This document shows positions 7,909-16,947 of a stretch of DNA of 64,000 bases, piece after piece. The notes under the pieces are model-generated. The model ran no database searches and was not told the origin of the DNA. It saw only the letters and a program-made list of their open reading frames with translations. Source of the DNA: Comamonas thiooxydans. Lineage in GTDB: Bacteria > Pseudomonadota > Gammaproteobacteria > Burkholderiales > Burkholderiaceae_C. The stretch spans positions 4,526,001 to 4,590,000 of the forward strand of contig NZ_AP026738.1 of NCBI RefSeq assembly GCF_002157685.2, written 5' to 3'. The position numbers and the translations under genes are program-made. Positions within the stretch are counted from its first letter, which is position 1, and each line of letters starts with the position of its first letter.

Positions 7909-9843
7909 TCAGCCCCAGCCCAGGGCCACGGCGATGCGATAGGTCACGAAGCTGGCCAGATAGGCCAGAGCAAACAGATAGCCGGCCATCAGCAGCGGAT
8001 AGCGCCAGCCATTGGTTTCGCGCTTGACCATGGCCAGCGTGGAGATGCACTGGGGCGCAAACACAAACCAGACCAGCAGCGACAGCGCGGTCGCCATCGA
8101 CCAGCTGCTGGCGATCAGCGGGCTCAGCTGCTGGGCCATGGCGTCATCGCCCACGGCCGACAGCGCATACACCGTACCCAGCGCACCCACTGCCACCTCG
8201 CGCGCGGCCATGCCGGGCACCAGCGCAATGGCGATCTGCCAGTTGAAGCCGATGGGTGCCAGCACCACTTCCAGCGCACGGCCGATCTGGCCCGCGAAGC
8301 TGTAGCGGATCGCGCCCTCGGTCACGCCCTCGGGGGCGCCGGGGTAGCTGGAGAGGAACCACAACACGATGCTGACGGTCAGGATGATGCCGCCGACGCG
8401 GCGCAGGAAGATCATGGCCCGCTCGTACAGGCCCAGCACCAGGCTGCGCAGGCTGGGGATACGGTACGAAGGCAGCTCCATCAGCAGCGGCGTGCGGGTC
8501 TTGACCTTGGTGGCCAGCTTGCCCACCCAGGCCACGGCCATGGCGCTGGCAATGCCGCCCACATAGAGGGCAAACAGCACCAGGCCCTGCAGATTGAAGA
8601 AGCCGGCCACGGTCTGCTCGGGAATGAAGGCACCGATCAGCAGCGTGTACACGGGCAAGCGGGCCGAGCAGGTCATCAGCGGCGCGATCATGATGGTCAG
8701 CAGACGGTCACGCCAGCTGGAAATCGAACGCGTGGCCATGATGCCGGGCACGGCACAGGCAAAGCTGGACAGCAGCGGGATGAAGGAGCGTCCGGACAAG
8801 CCCACGCTGCCCATGATGCGGTCCAGCAAAAAGGCGGCGCGTGGCAGATAGCCCGAGTCTTCCAGCACCAGGATGAAGAAGAACAGAATCAGGATCTGAG
8901 GCAGAAAGACCACCACCGAGCCGGTGCCGGCGATCACGCCGTCGACCAGCAGGCTGCGCAGCACGCCATCGGGCATCACGCCATGCACCCACTGTCCGAA
9001 ATCGCTGACCAGCCCTTCGATGCCGTCCATCAGCGGCTGGGCCCAGCTGAACACGGCCTGGAACATCAGGAACAGCGTCACCACCAGCAGCAGCGTGCCC
9101 CACAGCGGGTGCAGCACCACGGAATCGATGCGATCGTCACGCTGCGTGGGGGCCGCGGGTTCCTGCACGGTCAGGCGCATGATCTCGGCCACCTGCTGGT
9201 GCAGGGCCAGCAGCTGGGCGCGTGAATTGCTGCCCGTCACGGGCTTGAACTGGCCTTCGAGCGTCGGTGCCTTGAGTTGCCTGGCCTGCTCGCTGTCCAG
9301 CCAGGCCAGCAAATCCTTGGCACCGGACAGATGCACGCCCACGCTCTCCACCACGGGCACGCCCAGCAGCTCGCTGAGCCTGGCCTTGTCGATGACCAGT
9401 CCCTGACGGCGTGCCATATCGCTCATATTGAGCACCACCACCATAGGCAGGCCCAGGGCGCGTGCCTCCAGCACCAGACGCAGGTTCAGACGCAGATGGG
9501 TGGCATCGGTCACGCAGACCAGCAGCTCGGGCGGCGCTTCGCGCGGATGCTGGCCCTTGACGATGTCGCGCGTGATGCGCTCGTCCTCGCTGTGCGCATC
9601 CAGGCTGTAGGTGCCGGGCAGGTCCAGCACGCGCACGCGGCGCTTGCCGGGCGTGCTCAGCCAGCCTTCCTTGCGCTCCACGGTCACGCCCGCGTAGTTG
9701 GCCACCTTCTGGCGGGCGCCGGTCAGCAGATTGAACAGCGCCGTCTTGCCGCAATTCGGGTTGCCCAGCAGCGCGGCGCGCAGGGGAGCCTGCTCTGCGG
9801 CTTGAGGGCTCATCATGGTGATCTGGGATTCGCGCGCGTTCAT
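7909..9843 (-). CDS. feoB: Ferrous iron transporter B
   Basis: FeoB is the inner-membrane Fe(II) permease, with a cytoplasmic GTPase domain coupled to a polytopic channel. This 644-residue copy has the G1 motif GNPNCGKTALFN at about 28-39, G3 DLPGTYSLDAHSEDERI and G4 NMSD in the first 140 residues. Two Gate-like membrane repeats and about eight to ten helices follow, with the Cys-containing segments SFACAVPGIMATR and MTCSARLPVY. It is shorter than the 770-residue E. coli protein, as in many betaproteobacteria. Its start overlaps the feoA stop by four bases (ATGA), so translation is coupled. Confidence 0.95.
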   Translation of the reverse strand: MNARESQITMMSPQAAEQAPLRAALLGNPNCGKTALFNLLTGARQKVANYAGVTVERKEGWLSTPGKRRVRVLDLPGTYSLDAHSEDERITRDIVKGQHPREAPPELLVCVTDATHLRLNLRLVLEARALGLPMVVVLNMSDMARRQGLVIDKARLSELLGVPVVESVGVHLSGAKDLLAWLDSEQARQLKAPTLEGQFKPVTGSNSRAQLLALHQQVAEIMRLTVQEPAAPTQRDDRIDSVVLHPLWGTLLLVVTLFLMFQAVFSWAQPLMDGIEGLVSDFGQWVHGVMPDGVLRSLLVDGVIAGTGSVVVFLPQILILFFFILVLEDSGYLPRAAFLLDRIMGSVGLSGRSFIPLLSSFACAVPGIMATRSISSWRDRLLTIMIAPLMTCSARLPVYTLLIGAFIPEQTVAGFFNLQGLVLFALYVGGIASAMAVAWVGKLATKVKTRTPLLMELPSYRIPSLRSLVLGLYERAMIFLRRVGGIILTVSIVLWFLSSYPGAPEGVTEGAIRYSFAGQIGRALEVVLAPIGFNWQIAIALVPGMAAREVAVGALGTVYALSAVGDDAMAQQLSPLIASSWSMATALSLLVWFVFAPQCISTLAMVKRETNGWRYPLLMAGYLFALAYLASFVTYRIAVALGWG

Positions 9844-10229
9844 GCTGCTGCCTCCAGTTGCACCAGCACCTGAGACGCCTCGTGGCGGCGCAGCGCAAAC
9901 GTCGCCTGACCTATGCGCACGGCCAGCGGGTCGGGGCCGGGAAAACCGGTGGCGACGACGCGCACGGACTCGCCGGGCAGAAAGCCGATTTCCATGAGTC
10001 TGAGCAGCAGGCTTTCATCCTCGCCTTCGGAGGAAGCCAGATCCACCACCAGGGCTGGCTGATTCACCACCAGCTGGTCCAGCCCAATGACTGGCCCGGT
10101 TGCGGCAGCCGTGGCTGCAGCGCTGGAAGATGGCACGCCGGATTCGGACGCTTGAACAGAAAAAGCATTCATGGACGAAGTAACTGACACTGCCTCAGAC
10201 CTCGCCGAGGGGGACTGCAAAGAACTCAT
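9840..10229 (-). CDS. feoA: Ferrous iron transport protein A
   Basis: FeoA is a small SH3-like cytoplasmic protein that supports FeoB. The FeoA core covers roughly residues 48-129, with LLLRLMEIGFLPGESVRVV and DPLAVRIGQATFALRRHEAS, both characteristic. The first 45 residues are Ser/Ala-rich and not family-like, so the true start may be the internal ATG at 10172. Neither candidate has a clear ribosome-binding site. The gene heads the feoA-feoB-Cys-rich operon, and an A/T-rich Fur-box-like sequence lies immediately upstream, which fits iron repression. Confidence 0.87.
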   Translation of the reverse strand: MSSLQSPSARSEAVSVTSSMNAFSVQASESGVPSSSAAATAAATGPVIGLDQLVVNQPALVVDLASSEGEDESLLLRLMEIGFLPGESVRVVATGFPGPDPLAVRIGQATFALRRHEASQVLVQLEAAA

Positions 10230-10233
10230 AGCG

Positions 10234-10260
10234 CATTATTAATTGATTTTGATTCTCATT
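10234..10260. promoter_or_regulatory. Fur-box-like site before feoA
   Basis: Read toward feoA, the segment contains AATGAGAATCAAAATCAATT, which keeps the GAGAATCA half of natural Fur sites and a degenerate second half. It lies between feoA and the divergent YkgJ copy 2, so it could control both. The match is by eye only. Confidence 0.55.
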
Positions 10261-10429
10261 TTCCATTTACTGTAGGCGATTGGTGCACAACGGTGGCGAA
10301 TTGGCACCAGCAGCATGGACTTTTGGGCGGGTATTGAGCGGCGCGGTTGACAAATCTGCGGCCCGGCACAACCAAAGGGTTTGCACAGCTGCGAAAATCG
10401 CCGCCCCACCGGAAAAATTCCGCCCTCCC

Positions 10430-10750
10430 ATGACCCATCCCTGCCTTAGCTGCGGCGCCTGTTGCGCGTCCTTTCGTGTCGATTTTTCCGTGCACGAGTC
10501 CCAGGAGCATGGGGGCAGTGTCCCCGCAGGACTGGTTGAGGAAGTCACCGACTACACATGCCGCATGCGCGGCACGGACTGGGCCAGGCCACGCTGTGCA
10601 GCTCTGGTGGGCAAGGTGGGAGAGAAGGCGTACTGCGGCATTTATGAATGGCGCCCCTCCCCTTGCCGGGAATTTGCCGCGGGTTCGGACGCCTGCAACC
10701 GCGTGCGCCAGCGCCATCAGCTGCCTCTGCTGGAAAGCGGTCTGCTCTAA
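10430..10750 (+). CDS. YkgJ family cysteine cluster protein (copy 2)
   Basis: A 106-residue protein starting MTHPCLSCGACCASFRVDFS, with the CxxCxxCC cluster at residues 5-12. Further cysteines lie in PRCAAL, AYCGIYEWRPSPCREF and DACN. It is a clear paralogue of the protein at 7182-7547 but lacks some of that protein's middle cysteines. It is divergent from feoA across a 200-base intergenic region that holds a Fur-box-like site. A metal-binding role linked to iron supply is an inference from position. No ribosome-binding site is evident before this ATG. Confidence 0.83.
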   Translation: MTHPCLSCGACCASFRVDFSVHESQEHGGSVPAGLVEEVTDYTCRMRGTDWARPRCAALVGKVGEKAYCGIYEWRPSPCREFAAGSDACNRVRQRHQLPLLESGLL

Positions 10751-10771
10751 GAGTCCCGCCAGATACCAGGA

Positions 10772-11554
10772 TCAGGCGTCCTGCTCGATCAGCACCACGC
10801 CGATATTGTCCTTGCCGCCTGCGGCATTGGCCGCCTCGATCAAGGCCTCCTGCAACCGCGCCAGCGGCAGGTTTTCATCGAACAAGGAGGCAAGGCTGGC
10901 GTCGCTCAGCATATCAGTCAGGCCGTCCGAACACAGCAAAATGCGGTCGCCCTGCTGCAGCAGCCAGTGGTTCAGCTCCGGCTCCACCTGGGGCATCACG
11001 CCGAGCGCTCGGGTCACCAGATGACCGTAGCGTGAGGTCCTGGCATCGGCCTCGCTGATCAGGCCGGCATCGATATCCTGCTGCACCAGCGAATGGTCGC
11101 GCGTCAGGCGCTGCAGCCGGCCCGCGCGCCAGGCATAGGCCCTGGAGTCGCCCAGATGGGCAATCAGCACCTCGTTCGCCAGCACCAGGGCGGCCACCAC
11201 CGTGGTGCCCATGCCGCTGCAACCGGGCGTGGACTGTGCTGCGGCATAGATGGCCGTATTGGCCATGTGCAGGGCGTCCGTCAGCTCGCACTGCGCAGCC
11301 AGTATGGATTCATCGGCTGCCGGACCGTGCTGCACGCTGGTCGTGATCAGCTCCACGGCCATGACGCTGGCCACCTCGCCCGCGTTATAGCCGCCCATGC
11401 CATCGGCCAGCACGGCAACCGGCCAGGGCCTGGCCTGCGGCTCCAGACCCACCGAGTCTTCGTTATTGCTGCGCTGGCGACCCATGTCTGCACGGCCCAC
11501 CATGCGTACGGCCGGCCAGACTCGGGATGGACTAGAAGCTGCTGCGGATGACAT
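10772..11554 (-). CDS. PP2C-type serine/threonine protein phosphatase
   Basis: A cytoplasmic Mn/Mg-dependent phosphatase of about 260 residues in the PrpC/Stp family. All metal-binding motifs are present: GRADMGRQRSNNEDSVG at the start of the domain, VLADGMGGYNAGEVAS, LGDSRAYAWR, LLCSDGLTDMLSD, and the terminal GGKDNIGVVLIEQ. No kinase partner, FHA domain or type VI secretion gene lies beside it, so its substrate is unknown. ATG at 11554 was chosen. A TTG at 11593 extends the frame, and neither has a good ribosome-binding site. It is divergent from the LysE gene. Confidence 0.88.
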   Translation of the reverse strand: MSSAAASSPSRVWPAVRMVGRADMGRQRSNNEDSVGLEPQARPWPVAVLADGMGGYNAGEVASVMAVELITTSVQHGPAADESILAAQCELTDALHMANTAIYAAAQSTPGCSGMGTTVVAALVLANEVLIAHLGDSRAYAWRAGRLQRLTRDHSLVQQDIDAGLISEADARTSRYGHLVTRALGVMPQVEPELNHWLLQQGDRILLCSDGLTDMLSDASLASLFDENLPLARLQEALIEAANAAGGKDNIGVVLIEQDA

Positions 11555-11731
11555 GGGAGATGGGACGGGGGTCAGGTTCGCGAAAGCATTCAAGCGTAAC
11601 GCAAGTCAGCTTCGCTCTTTGTCTGAAAAAGACACCGTTTTGCACTTGTTAACCAAGCAAAGGCGCAATTTTGTTCAATACCTGGAAAAGCCCAGGACTC
11701 AGACTGGCGACCTCTTGTTTCAGGTTTGTCC

Positions 11732-12358
11732 ATGCTTTCTTCTGTTCTGGCCATGGCCGGATTTGCACTCGCCGGCGCCATCACGCCAGGGCCGGTGAAC
11801 GTGCTGGCCCTGCGCCATGGCAACGGCCGCGCTGCAGCCGCCTTCTGCTACGTGCTTGGCGCCAGCGTCAGCTATGCCGTCATCGTCTGGCTGATGGGCC
11901 AGAGCGGGCAATGGCTGCTCAAGCAGCCCGAGCTGCTGCGCTGGGCGCCGCGTGTCTGTGCTCTCTATCTGCTCTGGCTGGCCTGGCAGCTGGCCAAGGA
12001 GCCCGGGGCCCATGGGCTGGCGGCCAGGGAGAGCGCCCCCGCCTCACTGCCGGCCGGTCCGGGCGGAGCGTTCGTGCAAGGCATTGCCATTCAAAGCCTC
12101 AACCCCAAGGCCTGGCTGGTGGCGCTTTCGGGCATCGGCATGTTTGTCGCCCCGCTGGCCGCGCAGCAGGTCTCGCTGCCAACCGCCTTGCTGCTGTTTT
12201 GCGCCGTCTCCTTGCTGGCCTGCCTGCTAGGCGTTGGCTGCTGGGCCGCGCTGGGCCACGCACTGACCCGGTGGCTGAGCACGCCCCTGCGCCAACGGCG
12301 GCTGAACCAGGCCCTGGCCATGGTGCTGGTGACAAGCGTGGTCAGCATGCTGGCATGA
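11732..12358 (+). CDS. LysE family translocator
   Basis: An inner-membrane exporter of 208 residues with about six helices. The family signature is near the N-terminus in FALAGAITPGPVNVLALRHG, and IAIQSLNPKAWLVALSGIGMF is the conserved NPK segment of helix 4. LysE/RhtB proteins expel amino acids or their analogues. The ATG at 11732 follows CAGG, and an in-frame TTG lies two codons upstream. An AraC-type regulator starts 10 bases after its stop codon on the same strand, which suggests a self-contained inducible exporter. Confidence 0.88.
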   Translation: MLSSVLAMAGFALAGAITPGPVNVLALRHGNGRAAAAFCYVLGASVSYAVIVWLMGQSGQWLLKQPELLRWAPRVCALYLLWLAWQLAKEPGAHGLAARESAPASLPAGPGGAFVQGIAIQSLNPKAWLVALSGIGMFVAPLAAQQVSLPTALLLFCAVSLLACLLGVGCWAALGHALTRWLSTPLRQRRLNQALAMVLVTSVVSMLA

Positions 12359-12368
12359 TGAGGCCGTC

Positions 12369-13169
12369 ATGCCAGCCCCCAGTCACCATTTCCACCGCCA
12401 CCCGGCCCTGCCCTGGGCCGAGCTGCGCATCAGCCGCCAATCCTGCTACAGCTACCGGCTGCATGCACACGCGCAGTACTCCATAGGCATCGTGGATGAG
12501 GGCGAGACCCTGTTTCTGCATGACGATGGCCCCGAAACATTGAGTGCTGGCAGCGTGGTGCTGATCGAGCCCGGCCACTGGCATGCCTGCAACCCCGAGA
12601 CATTGCAGCCCTGGTCTTACCGCATGCTGTTCGTGCAGGCCGACTGGGTTCATGAGCGGCTCGGCGTCGGTGCCCTGCGCTTTGCACGGCGCGCGCTGCA
12701 CAAGCCAGAAATCTCGCGCTGGGCAGACCGTCTCTGCCAGCCGCTTGCCGGCAGCGCCACGGATGCGCAGTTGCGGCAGCACGAGCAATCGCTGACGGAT
12801 TTTCTGCATCGACTGGGCTGCGCCGCCACGGACCCGGGCACACCGGGTCACCCGCCCGATGCCGTCCTGCCTGCGCTGCAGCACCTGCACCGCAACCCCG
12901 AAGACGAAACCAGCGTCCAGGCCCTGGCCCTGCGCTGCGGCATGAGCCCCAGCCGTTTCATCCGCCGCTTCAGGGCCGTCACCGGCGTCACGCCCGGGGC
13001 CTACCGCCTCAACCTGCGCCTCAATGGCGTGCGCCACCTGCTAGCCAAGGGCGAGCCCCTGGCCTCGGTCGCTCACCAGATGGGCTTTGCCGACCAGGCT
13101 CATATGCAGCGCGCCTTCAAGGCCCATCATGCGCTGACGCCCGGCAACTACGCCGGCACGCAGCGCTGA
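12369..13169 (+). CDS. AraC family transcriptional regulator
   Basis: A 266-residue DNA-binding regulator. Residues 1-100 form an AraC-type cupin sensor (HHFHRHPALPW, HAHAQYSIGIVDEGE, IEPGHWHACNPE). The last 100 residues hold the double helix-turn-helix with LALRCGMSPSRFIRRFRAVTG and SVAHQMGFADQAHMQRAFKAH. The start at 12369 has TGAGG five bases upstream. It lies 10 bases behind the LysE exporter and is probably cotranscribed, so the exporter is the likely target. The inducing ligand is not visible. Confidence 0.9.
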   Translation: MPAPSHHFHRHPALPWAELRISRQSCYSYRLHAHAQYSIGIVDEGETLFLHDDGPETLSAGSVVLIEPGHWHACNPETLQPWSYRMLFVQADWVHERLGVGALRFARRALHKPEISRWADRLCQPLAGSATDAQLRQHEQSLTDFLHRLGCAATDPGTPGHPPDAVLPALQHLHRNPEDETSVQALALRCGMSPSRFIRRFRAVTGVTPGAYRLNLRLNGVRHLLAKGEPLASVAHQMGFADQAHMQRAFKAHHALTPGNYAGTQR

Positions 13170-13263
13170 GCCGGCGCGGTCAGGGACATTCACCCCCACG
13201 CCGCCGCAGCCGGTCATTCGCGGGATACTTGCCGCTTCGATTTTTCGCACGCGCAAGTCAGCA

Positions 13264-14643
13264 ATGGCCAACTTTGACAGTATTCAGCAACGCGAGACAG
13301 GCTTGCAGCAGCACCTGAACTCGGCCCAGATGACCATGATCGCCATCGGTGGCGCCATCGGTACCGGCCTCTTCATGGGCAGCGCCTTCGCCATCGGCTT
13401 TGCCGGCCCCAGCGTGCTCATCAGCTACGCCATAGGCGCCTTCATCGGCCTGCTGCTCATGGGCTGCCTGGCCGAGATGACCGTGGCCCACCCCACCTCG
13501 GGCTCCTTCGGCGCCTACGCCGAGCACTACATCAGTCCGCTGGCCGGCTTTGTGGTGCGCTATGCCTACTGGGGCGCCGTGGTGCTGGCCGTGGGCATGG
13601 AGGTCACCGCCGTGGGCAAATACATGGCCTACTGGTTCCCCACGGTGGACCCATGGATCTGGGTGGCGCTGTTCTCGGTCCTGCTGGCCGCCGTCAACGC
13701 CACCAGCGTCAAGGCCTTCGGCCAGGTCGAGTACTGGTTCTCCATGGTCAAGGTGATTGCCATCGTGGCCTTCATCCTGATCGCTGCTTATGTGGTCTTC
13801 GGCACCCGTCCCGAGGGCGTGGGTTTCGACAACTACTTTGTCGATGGCGGCTTCTTCCCCAACGGCTGGTGGGGCACCTGGGTGGGCGTGATCGTGGCCA
13901 TCTTCAGCTATCTGAGCCTGGAATCCATTGCCATTGCTGCCGGCGAAGCCCAGAACCCCAAGCAGGCCGTGACCCGCGCCTTCCGCACCACGGTGCTGCG
14001 CCTGGTGCTGTTCTATCTGCTGTCGCTGGCACTGATGCTGGCCGTCGTACCCTGGAGCCATGCGGGCACGGACAAGAGCCCCTTCGTCAAGGTGATGGAG
14101 ATTTTGCAGATCCCCGGCGCGGCCGCGGCACTCAACTTCGTGGTGCTGCTGGCCTCGCTGTCGGCCATGAACAGCCAGCTCTACGTCACATCGCGCATGA
14201 TGTTCAGCCTCTCGCGCGGCGGCTATGCCCCCAAGGGCCTGAGCAAGCTCAGCAAAAGCGGCGTGCCGCTGGGTGCGATTGCCGTCTCCTGCCTGGGCAT
14301 GGCCGTGGCCATGGTGCTCAACGTTCTCAAGCCTGAGCAGTCGCTGGAGCTGATGATGTCGATCGCCATGTTCGGCGCCATGTTTGCCTGGTTCATGGTG
14401 TTCGTGACCCATCTGTTCTTCCGCCCGCGCTGGCAGCGCGAACACCCGGGCCAGAAGCTGGAGTTCCGCATGTGGGGCTTTCCAGTGCTGACCCTGGTCG
14501 GCGCCTTGCTGATGGCGGGCGTGATCGTCACCACGCTGTTTACCAAGGAATTCCACACCACCGTGCTGGTGGGCGTGCCGTTTCTGATCGTGCTGGTACT
14601 GGTCTATGCTCTTTGGTATAGGAAAAAGAAGGTCACCCCCTGA
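13264..14643 (+). CDS. APC-family amino acid permease
   Basis: An inner-membrane symporter of 459 residues with twelve predicted helices. The N-terminal LNSAQMTMIAIGGAIGTGLF carries the G(A/S)IGTGLF signature of the AAT group of amino acid-polyamine-organocation carriers. Members import aromatic amino acids, proline, histidine or GABA. It lies upstream of kynB and kynU on the same strand, so tryptophan or a kynurenine-pathway intermediate is a reasonable guess for the substrate. The C-terminal three codons and stop (VTP) fall inside a dispersed repeat that begins at 14634. Confidence 0.88.
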   Translation: MANFDSIQQRETGLQQHLNSAQMTMIAIGGAIGTGLFMGSAFAIGFAGPSVLISYAIGAFIGLLLMGCLAEMTVAHPTSGSFGAYAEHYISPLAGFVVRYAYWGAVVLAVGMEVTAVGKYMAYWFPTVDPWIWVALFSVLLAAVNATSVKAFGQVEYWFSMVKVIAIVAFILIAAYVVFGTRPEGVGFDNYFVDGGFFPNGWWGTWVGVIVAIFSYLSLESIAIAAGEAQNPKQAVTRAFRTTVLRLVLFYLLSLALMLAVVPWSHAGTDKSPFVKVMEILQIPGAAAALNFVVLLASLSAMNSQLYVTSRMMFSLSRGGYAPKGLSKLSKSGVPLGAIAVSCLGMAVAMVLNVLKPEQSLELMMSIAMFGAMFAWFMVFVTHLFFRPRWQREHPGQKLEFRMWGFPVLTLVGALLMAGVIVTTLFTKEFHTTVLVGVPFLIVLVLVYALWYRKKKVTP

Positions 14644-14752
14644 GCGGCTTTGCCTAGGCGGCCCCGCCGCTTCCCCCTCTCTCTGCGCGCTGCGCGCTAC
14701 GGGAGGGGGACGACACCATCGCTGCGGGGCGGCCCTTGCTCGGTGTCTTTGG
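14634..14752 (+). repeat. GC-rich dispersed intergenic repeat, copy 2
   Basis: The element starts CACCCCCTGAGCGGCTTTGCC, contains a hairpin of CCCCCTC and GAGGGGG around a GCGCGCTGCGCGC core, and ends GGGGCGGCCCTTGCTCGGTG. It matches the inverted copy at 48-128 at both ends. It overlaps the stop codon of the permease gene and separates it from kynB. Confidence 0.75.
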
Positions 14753-14809
14753 CATAGGCTGCGCTACTTGTCACGCTCCCGCTGAAATACACATATTGCT
14801 AGTTGCACC

Positions 14810-15442
14810 ATGACACGCCAGATCTGGGATATTTCTCCTGCCATCCATCCTGCCGCACCGGTGTTTCCGGGCGACACGCCCTATAGCCAGGAATGGGTGG
14901 CCAGCATTGGCCCGGGCTGCCCGGTCAATGTCAGCGCCATTCATCTTTCGCCCCATGTAGGCGCGCATGCCGATGCGCCGCTGCACTACGATGCGCAGGG
15001 CGCGGCCATTGGCGCCGTCGATCTCGATGCCTTTCTCGGCCCCTGCCGGGTGATCCACGCCATAGGCTGCGGGCCCTTGATCGAATGGCGTCACATAGCG
15101 CACGCCATCGATGCCGGCCTGCCCGCGCGCGTGCTGGTGCGCACCTACGAGAAAGCGCCCACCGGCTGGGATGCCGACCTCGCCGCCTATGCCCCCGAGA
15201 CCGTGCAAAAGCTGGCCGACCTGGGCGTCAAGCTGATCGGCATAGACACTGCCAGCATAGACCCCGCCAGCAGCAAGAGCCTGGACAGCCATATGGTGAT
15301 CCGCCAGCGCGGCCTGCGCGTGCTCGAGAACCTGGTGCTCGACGCAGTGAGCGAAGGCGACTATGAGCTGATCGCTCTGCCGCTCAAGCTCACCGAAGCC
15401 GATGCCTCGCCGGTGCGTGCCGTGTTGCGCAGCCTGCTCTGA
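14810..15442 (+). CDS. kynB: Kynurenine formamidase
   Basis: This 210-residue metal-dependent hydrolase releases formate from N-formylkynurenine, the second step of tryptophan breakdown. The family signature [12 protein letters not shown] (metal-binding His and Asp) lies at about 47-58, preceded by [38 protein letters not shown] near the end is typical of bacterial KynB. The start at 14810 gives the expected N-terminus [12 protein letters not shown], although no clear ribosome-binding site is seen. kynU follows 163 bases downstream on the same strand, and kynA lies 6 kb away. Confidence 0.94.
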   Translation: MTRQIWDISPAIHPAAPVFPGDTPYSQEWVASIGPGCPVNVSAIHLSPHVGAHADAPLHYDAQGAAIGAVDLDAFLGPCRVIHAIGCGPLIEWRHIAHAIDAGLPARVLVRTYEKAPTGWDADLAAYAPETVQKLADLGVKLIGIDTASIDPASSKSLDSHMVIRQRGLRVLENLVLDAVSEGDYELIALPLKLTEADASPVRAVLRSLL

Positions 15443-15552
15443 AGCGCTTGGCGCAAAGAAACCGATGTCCTCGCTGCGAGGCGGCCGGGCCGCCCCGGTC
15501 TCGGACACAATGGGCGAATCCGAGTCCAGTCATATTTGAATCAGAACCGGCT

Positions 15553-15577
15553 CTGACGTAGACACAATCATCGTCAG
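15553..15577. promoter_or_regulatory. Inverted repeat upstream of kynU
   Basis: CTGACG (15553-15558) and CGTCAG (15572-15577) are separated by 13 bases, 28 bases before the kynU start. The size is compatible with an operator for a dimeric regulator, but no copy was seen before kynA or kynB. Confidence 0.3.
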
Positions 15578-15605
15578 TAGCTATCAAAACGAGAGAAGGA
15601 AGACA

Positions 15606-16913
15606 ATGACCACTTTGCAAGACTGCCAGGCTCTGGACGCCCAGGACCCGCTGCGCGCGCTGCGCGAGCGCTTTGCCCTGCCCCAGGGTGTGATCTACCT
15701 GGACGGCAATTCCCTGGGCGCCCAGCCCAAGGCCGCCGCCGCGCGCGTGGCCGAAGTGGTGACGCAGGAATGGGGCCAGGACCTCATCACCTCCTGGAAC
15801 AAGGCCGGCTGGATCACGCTGCCCGAGCGCCTTGGCAACCAGTTCGCTGCCTGGCTGGGCGCGGGCCAGGGCGAGCTGGTGTTCACCGACACCACTTCCA
15901 TCAATCTCTACAAGGTGTTGAGCGCTGCCGCCCGCATCGCCCGCGAAGATGCGCCCGGCCGCAAAAAACTGATCAGCGAGCGCAGCAACTTCCCCACCGA
16001 TCTCTATATCGCCCAGTCCGTCTGCCAGGAATACGGCCTGGAGCTGGTGCTGCTCGAGCCCGAGGAAATCGCCGGTGCGCTGCAGACCGATGTGGCGATC
16101 TCCATGCTCACCCATGTCAACTACCGCACGGGCGCCATGCACGATATGGCAGCCGTCACGGCCGCCGCCCACGCCCAGGGCATTCTCTGCGTCTGGGATC
16201 TGTGCCACAGCGCAGGTGCCGTGCCCGTGGACCTTAAGGGCGCCGATGCCGACTTTGCCGTGGGCTGCAGCTACAAATACCTCAACGGCGGCCCCGGCGC
16301 GCCGGCCTTTGTCTGGGCGCATCCGCGCCTGATCAACCGCTTCTGGCAGCCGCTGTCGGGCTGGTTCGGCCACGCCGAGCCTTTCAAGTTCGTGCCCGAC
16401 TACCACCCCGCCCAGGGCATCCAGCGCTATCTCTGCGGCACCCAGCCCATGATCAGCATGAGCGTGCTGCAGTGCGGCATCGACATCTACACCGAGGCCG
16501 AGGCTTTCGGAGGCATGGCCGCGCTGCGCAAGAAATCGCTGGCGCTGACCGATCTGTTCATCCAGCTCGTGGAAGAGCGCTGCCAGGGCCACGGCCTGGG
16601 TCTGGCGACACCGCGCGAGCATGCGGCACGCGGCTCCCAGGTCTGCCTGACCCGGGAAGAAGGTCTGGGCGTGAATGGCCAGGGCAGCGGCGCTTACGCC
16701 ATTGTCCAGGCGCTGATTGCACGCGGCGTGATCGGCGACTTCCGCAAGGGCGACGGCGGCACAGGCAAGCACAAGGACATTCTGCGTTTCGGCTTCACAC
16801 CGCTGTATGTGGGCTTTGCCGATGTGTGGAATGCCGTCGAGCATCTGCGTCAGGTGCTGGAATCGGGCGAATGGCAACGGCCCGAGTTCAATACCGTACA
16901 CGCCGTGACCTGA
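15606..16913 (+). CDS. kynU: Kynureninase
   Basis: This PLP enzyme cleaves kynurenine to anthranilate and alanine. It is 435 residues long, slightly above the usual 415-425. The PLP lysine is K224 in GCSYKYLNGGPGAPAFVW. The cofactor aspartate lies in CVWDLCHSAGAVPVDL, and SERSNFPTDLYIAQ and HVNYRTGAMHDM are typical family blocks. The gene follows kynB on the same strand behind GAGAGAAGGAAG, a strong ribosome-binding site. An inverted repeat lies just upstream. It converges on the lactate-type permease gene. Confidence 0.96.
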   Translation: MTTLQDCQALDAQDPLRALRERFALPQGVIYLDGNSLGAQPKAAAARVAEVVTQEWGQDLITSWNKAGWITLPERLGNQFAAWLGAGQGELVFTDTTSINLYKVLSAAARIAREDAPGRKKLISERSNFPTDLYIAQSVCQEYGLELVLLEPEEIAGALQTDVAISMLTHVNYRTGAMHDMAAVTAAAHAQGILCVWDLCHSAGAVPVDLKGADADFAVGCSYKYLNGGPGAPAFVWAHPRLINRFWQPLSGWFGHAEPFKFVPDYHPAQGIQRYLCGTQPMISMSVLQCGIDIYTEAEAFGGMAALRKKSLALTDLFIQLVEERCQGHGLGLATPREHAARGSQVCLTREEGLGVNGQGSGAYAIVQALIARGVIGDFRKGDGGTGKHKDILRFGFTPLYVGFADVWNAVEHLRQVLESGEWQRPEFNTVHAVT

Positions 16914-16947
16914 GGCAGGCACCGGGGGCGGGCCGGGCGACCTCCAA

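Noticed and set aside
7828-9225. 465-residue plus-strand frame opposite feoB
   Set aside because: His/Gln/Ala-rich antisense composition, no ribosome-binding site, and feoB is certain.
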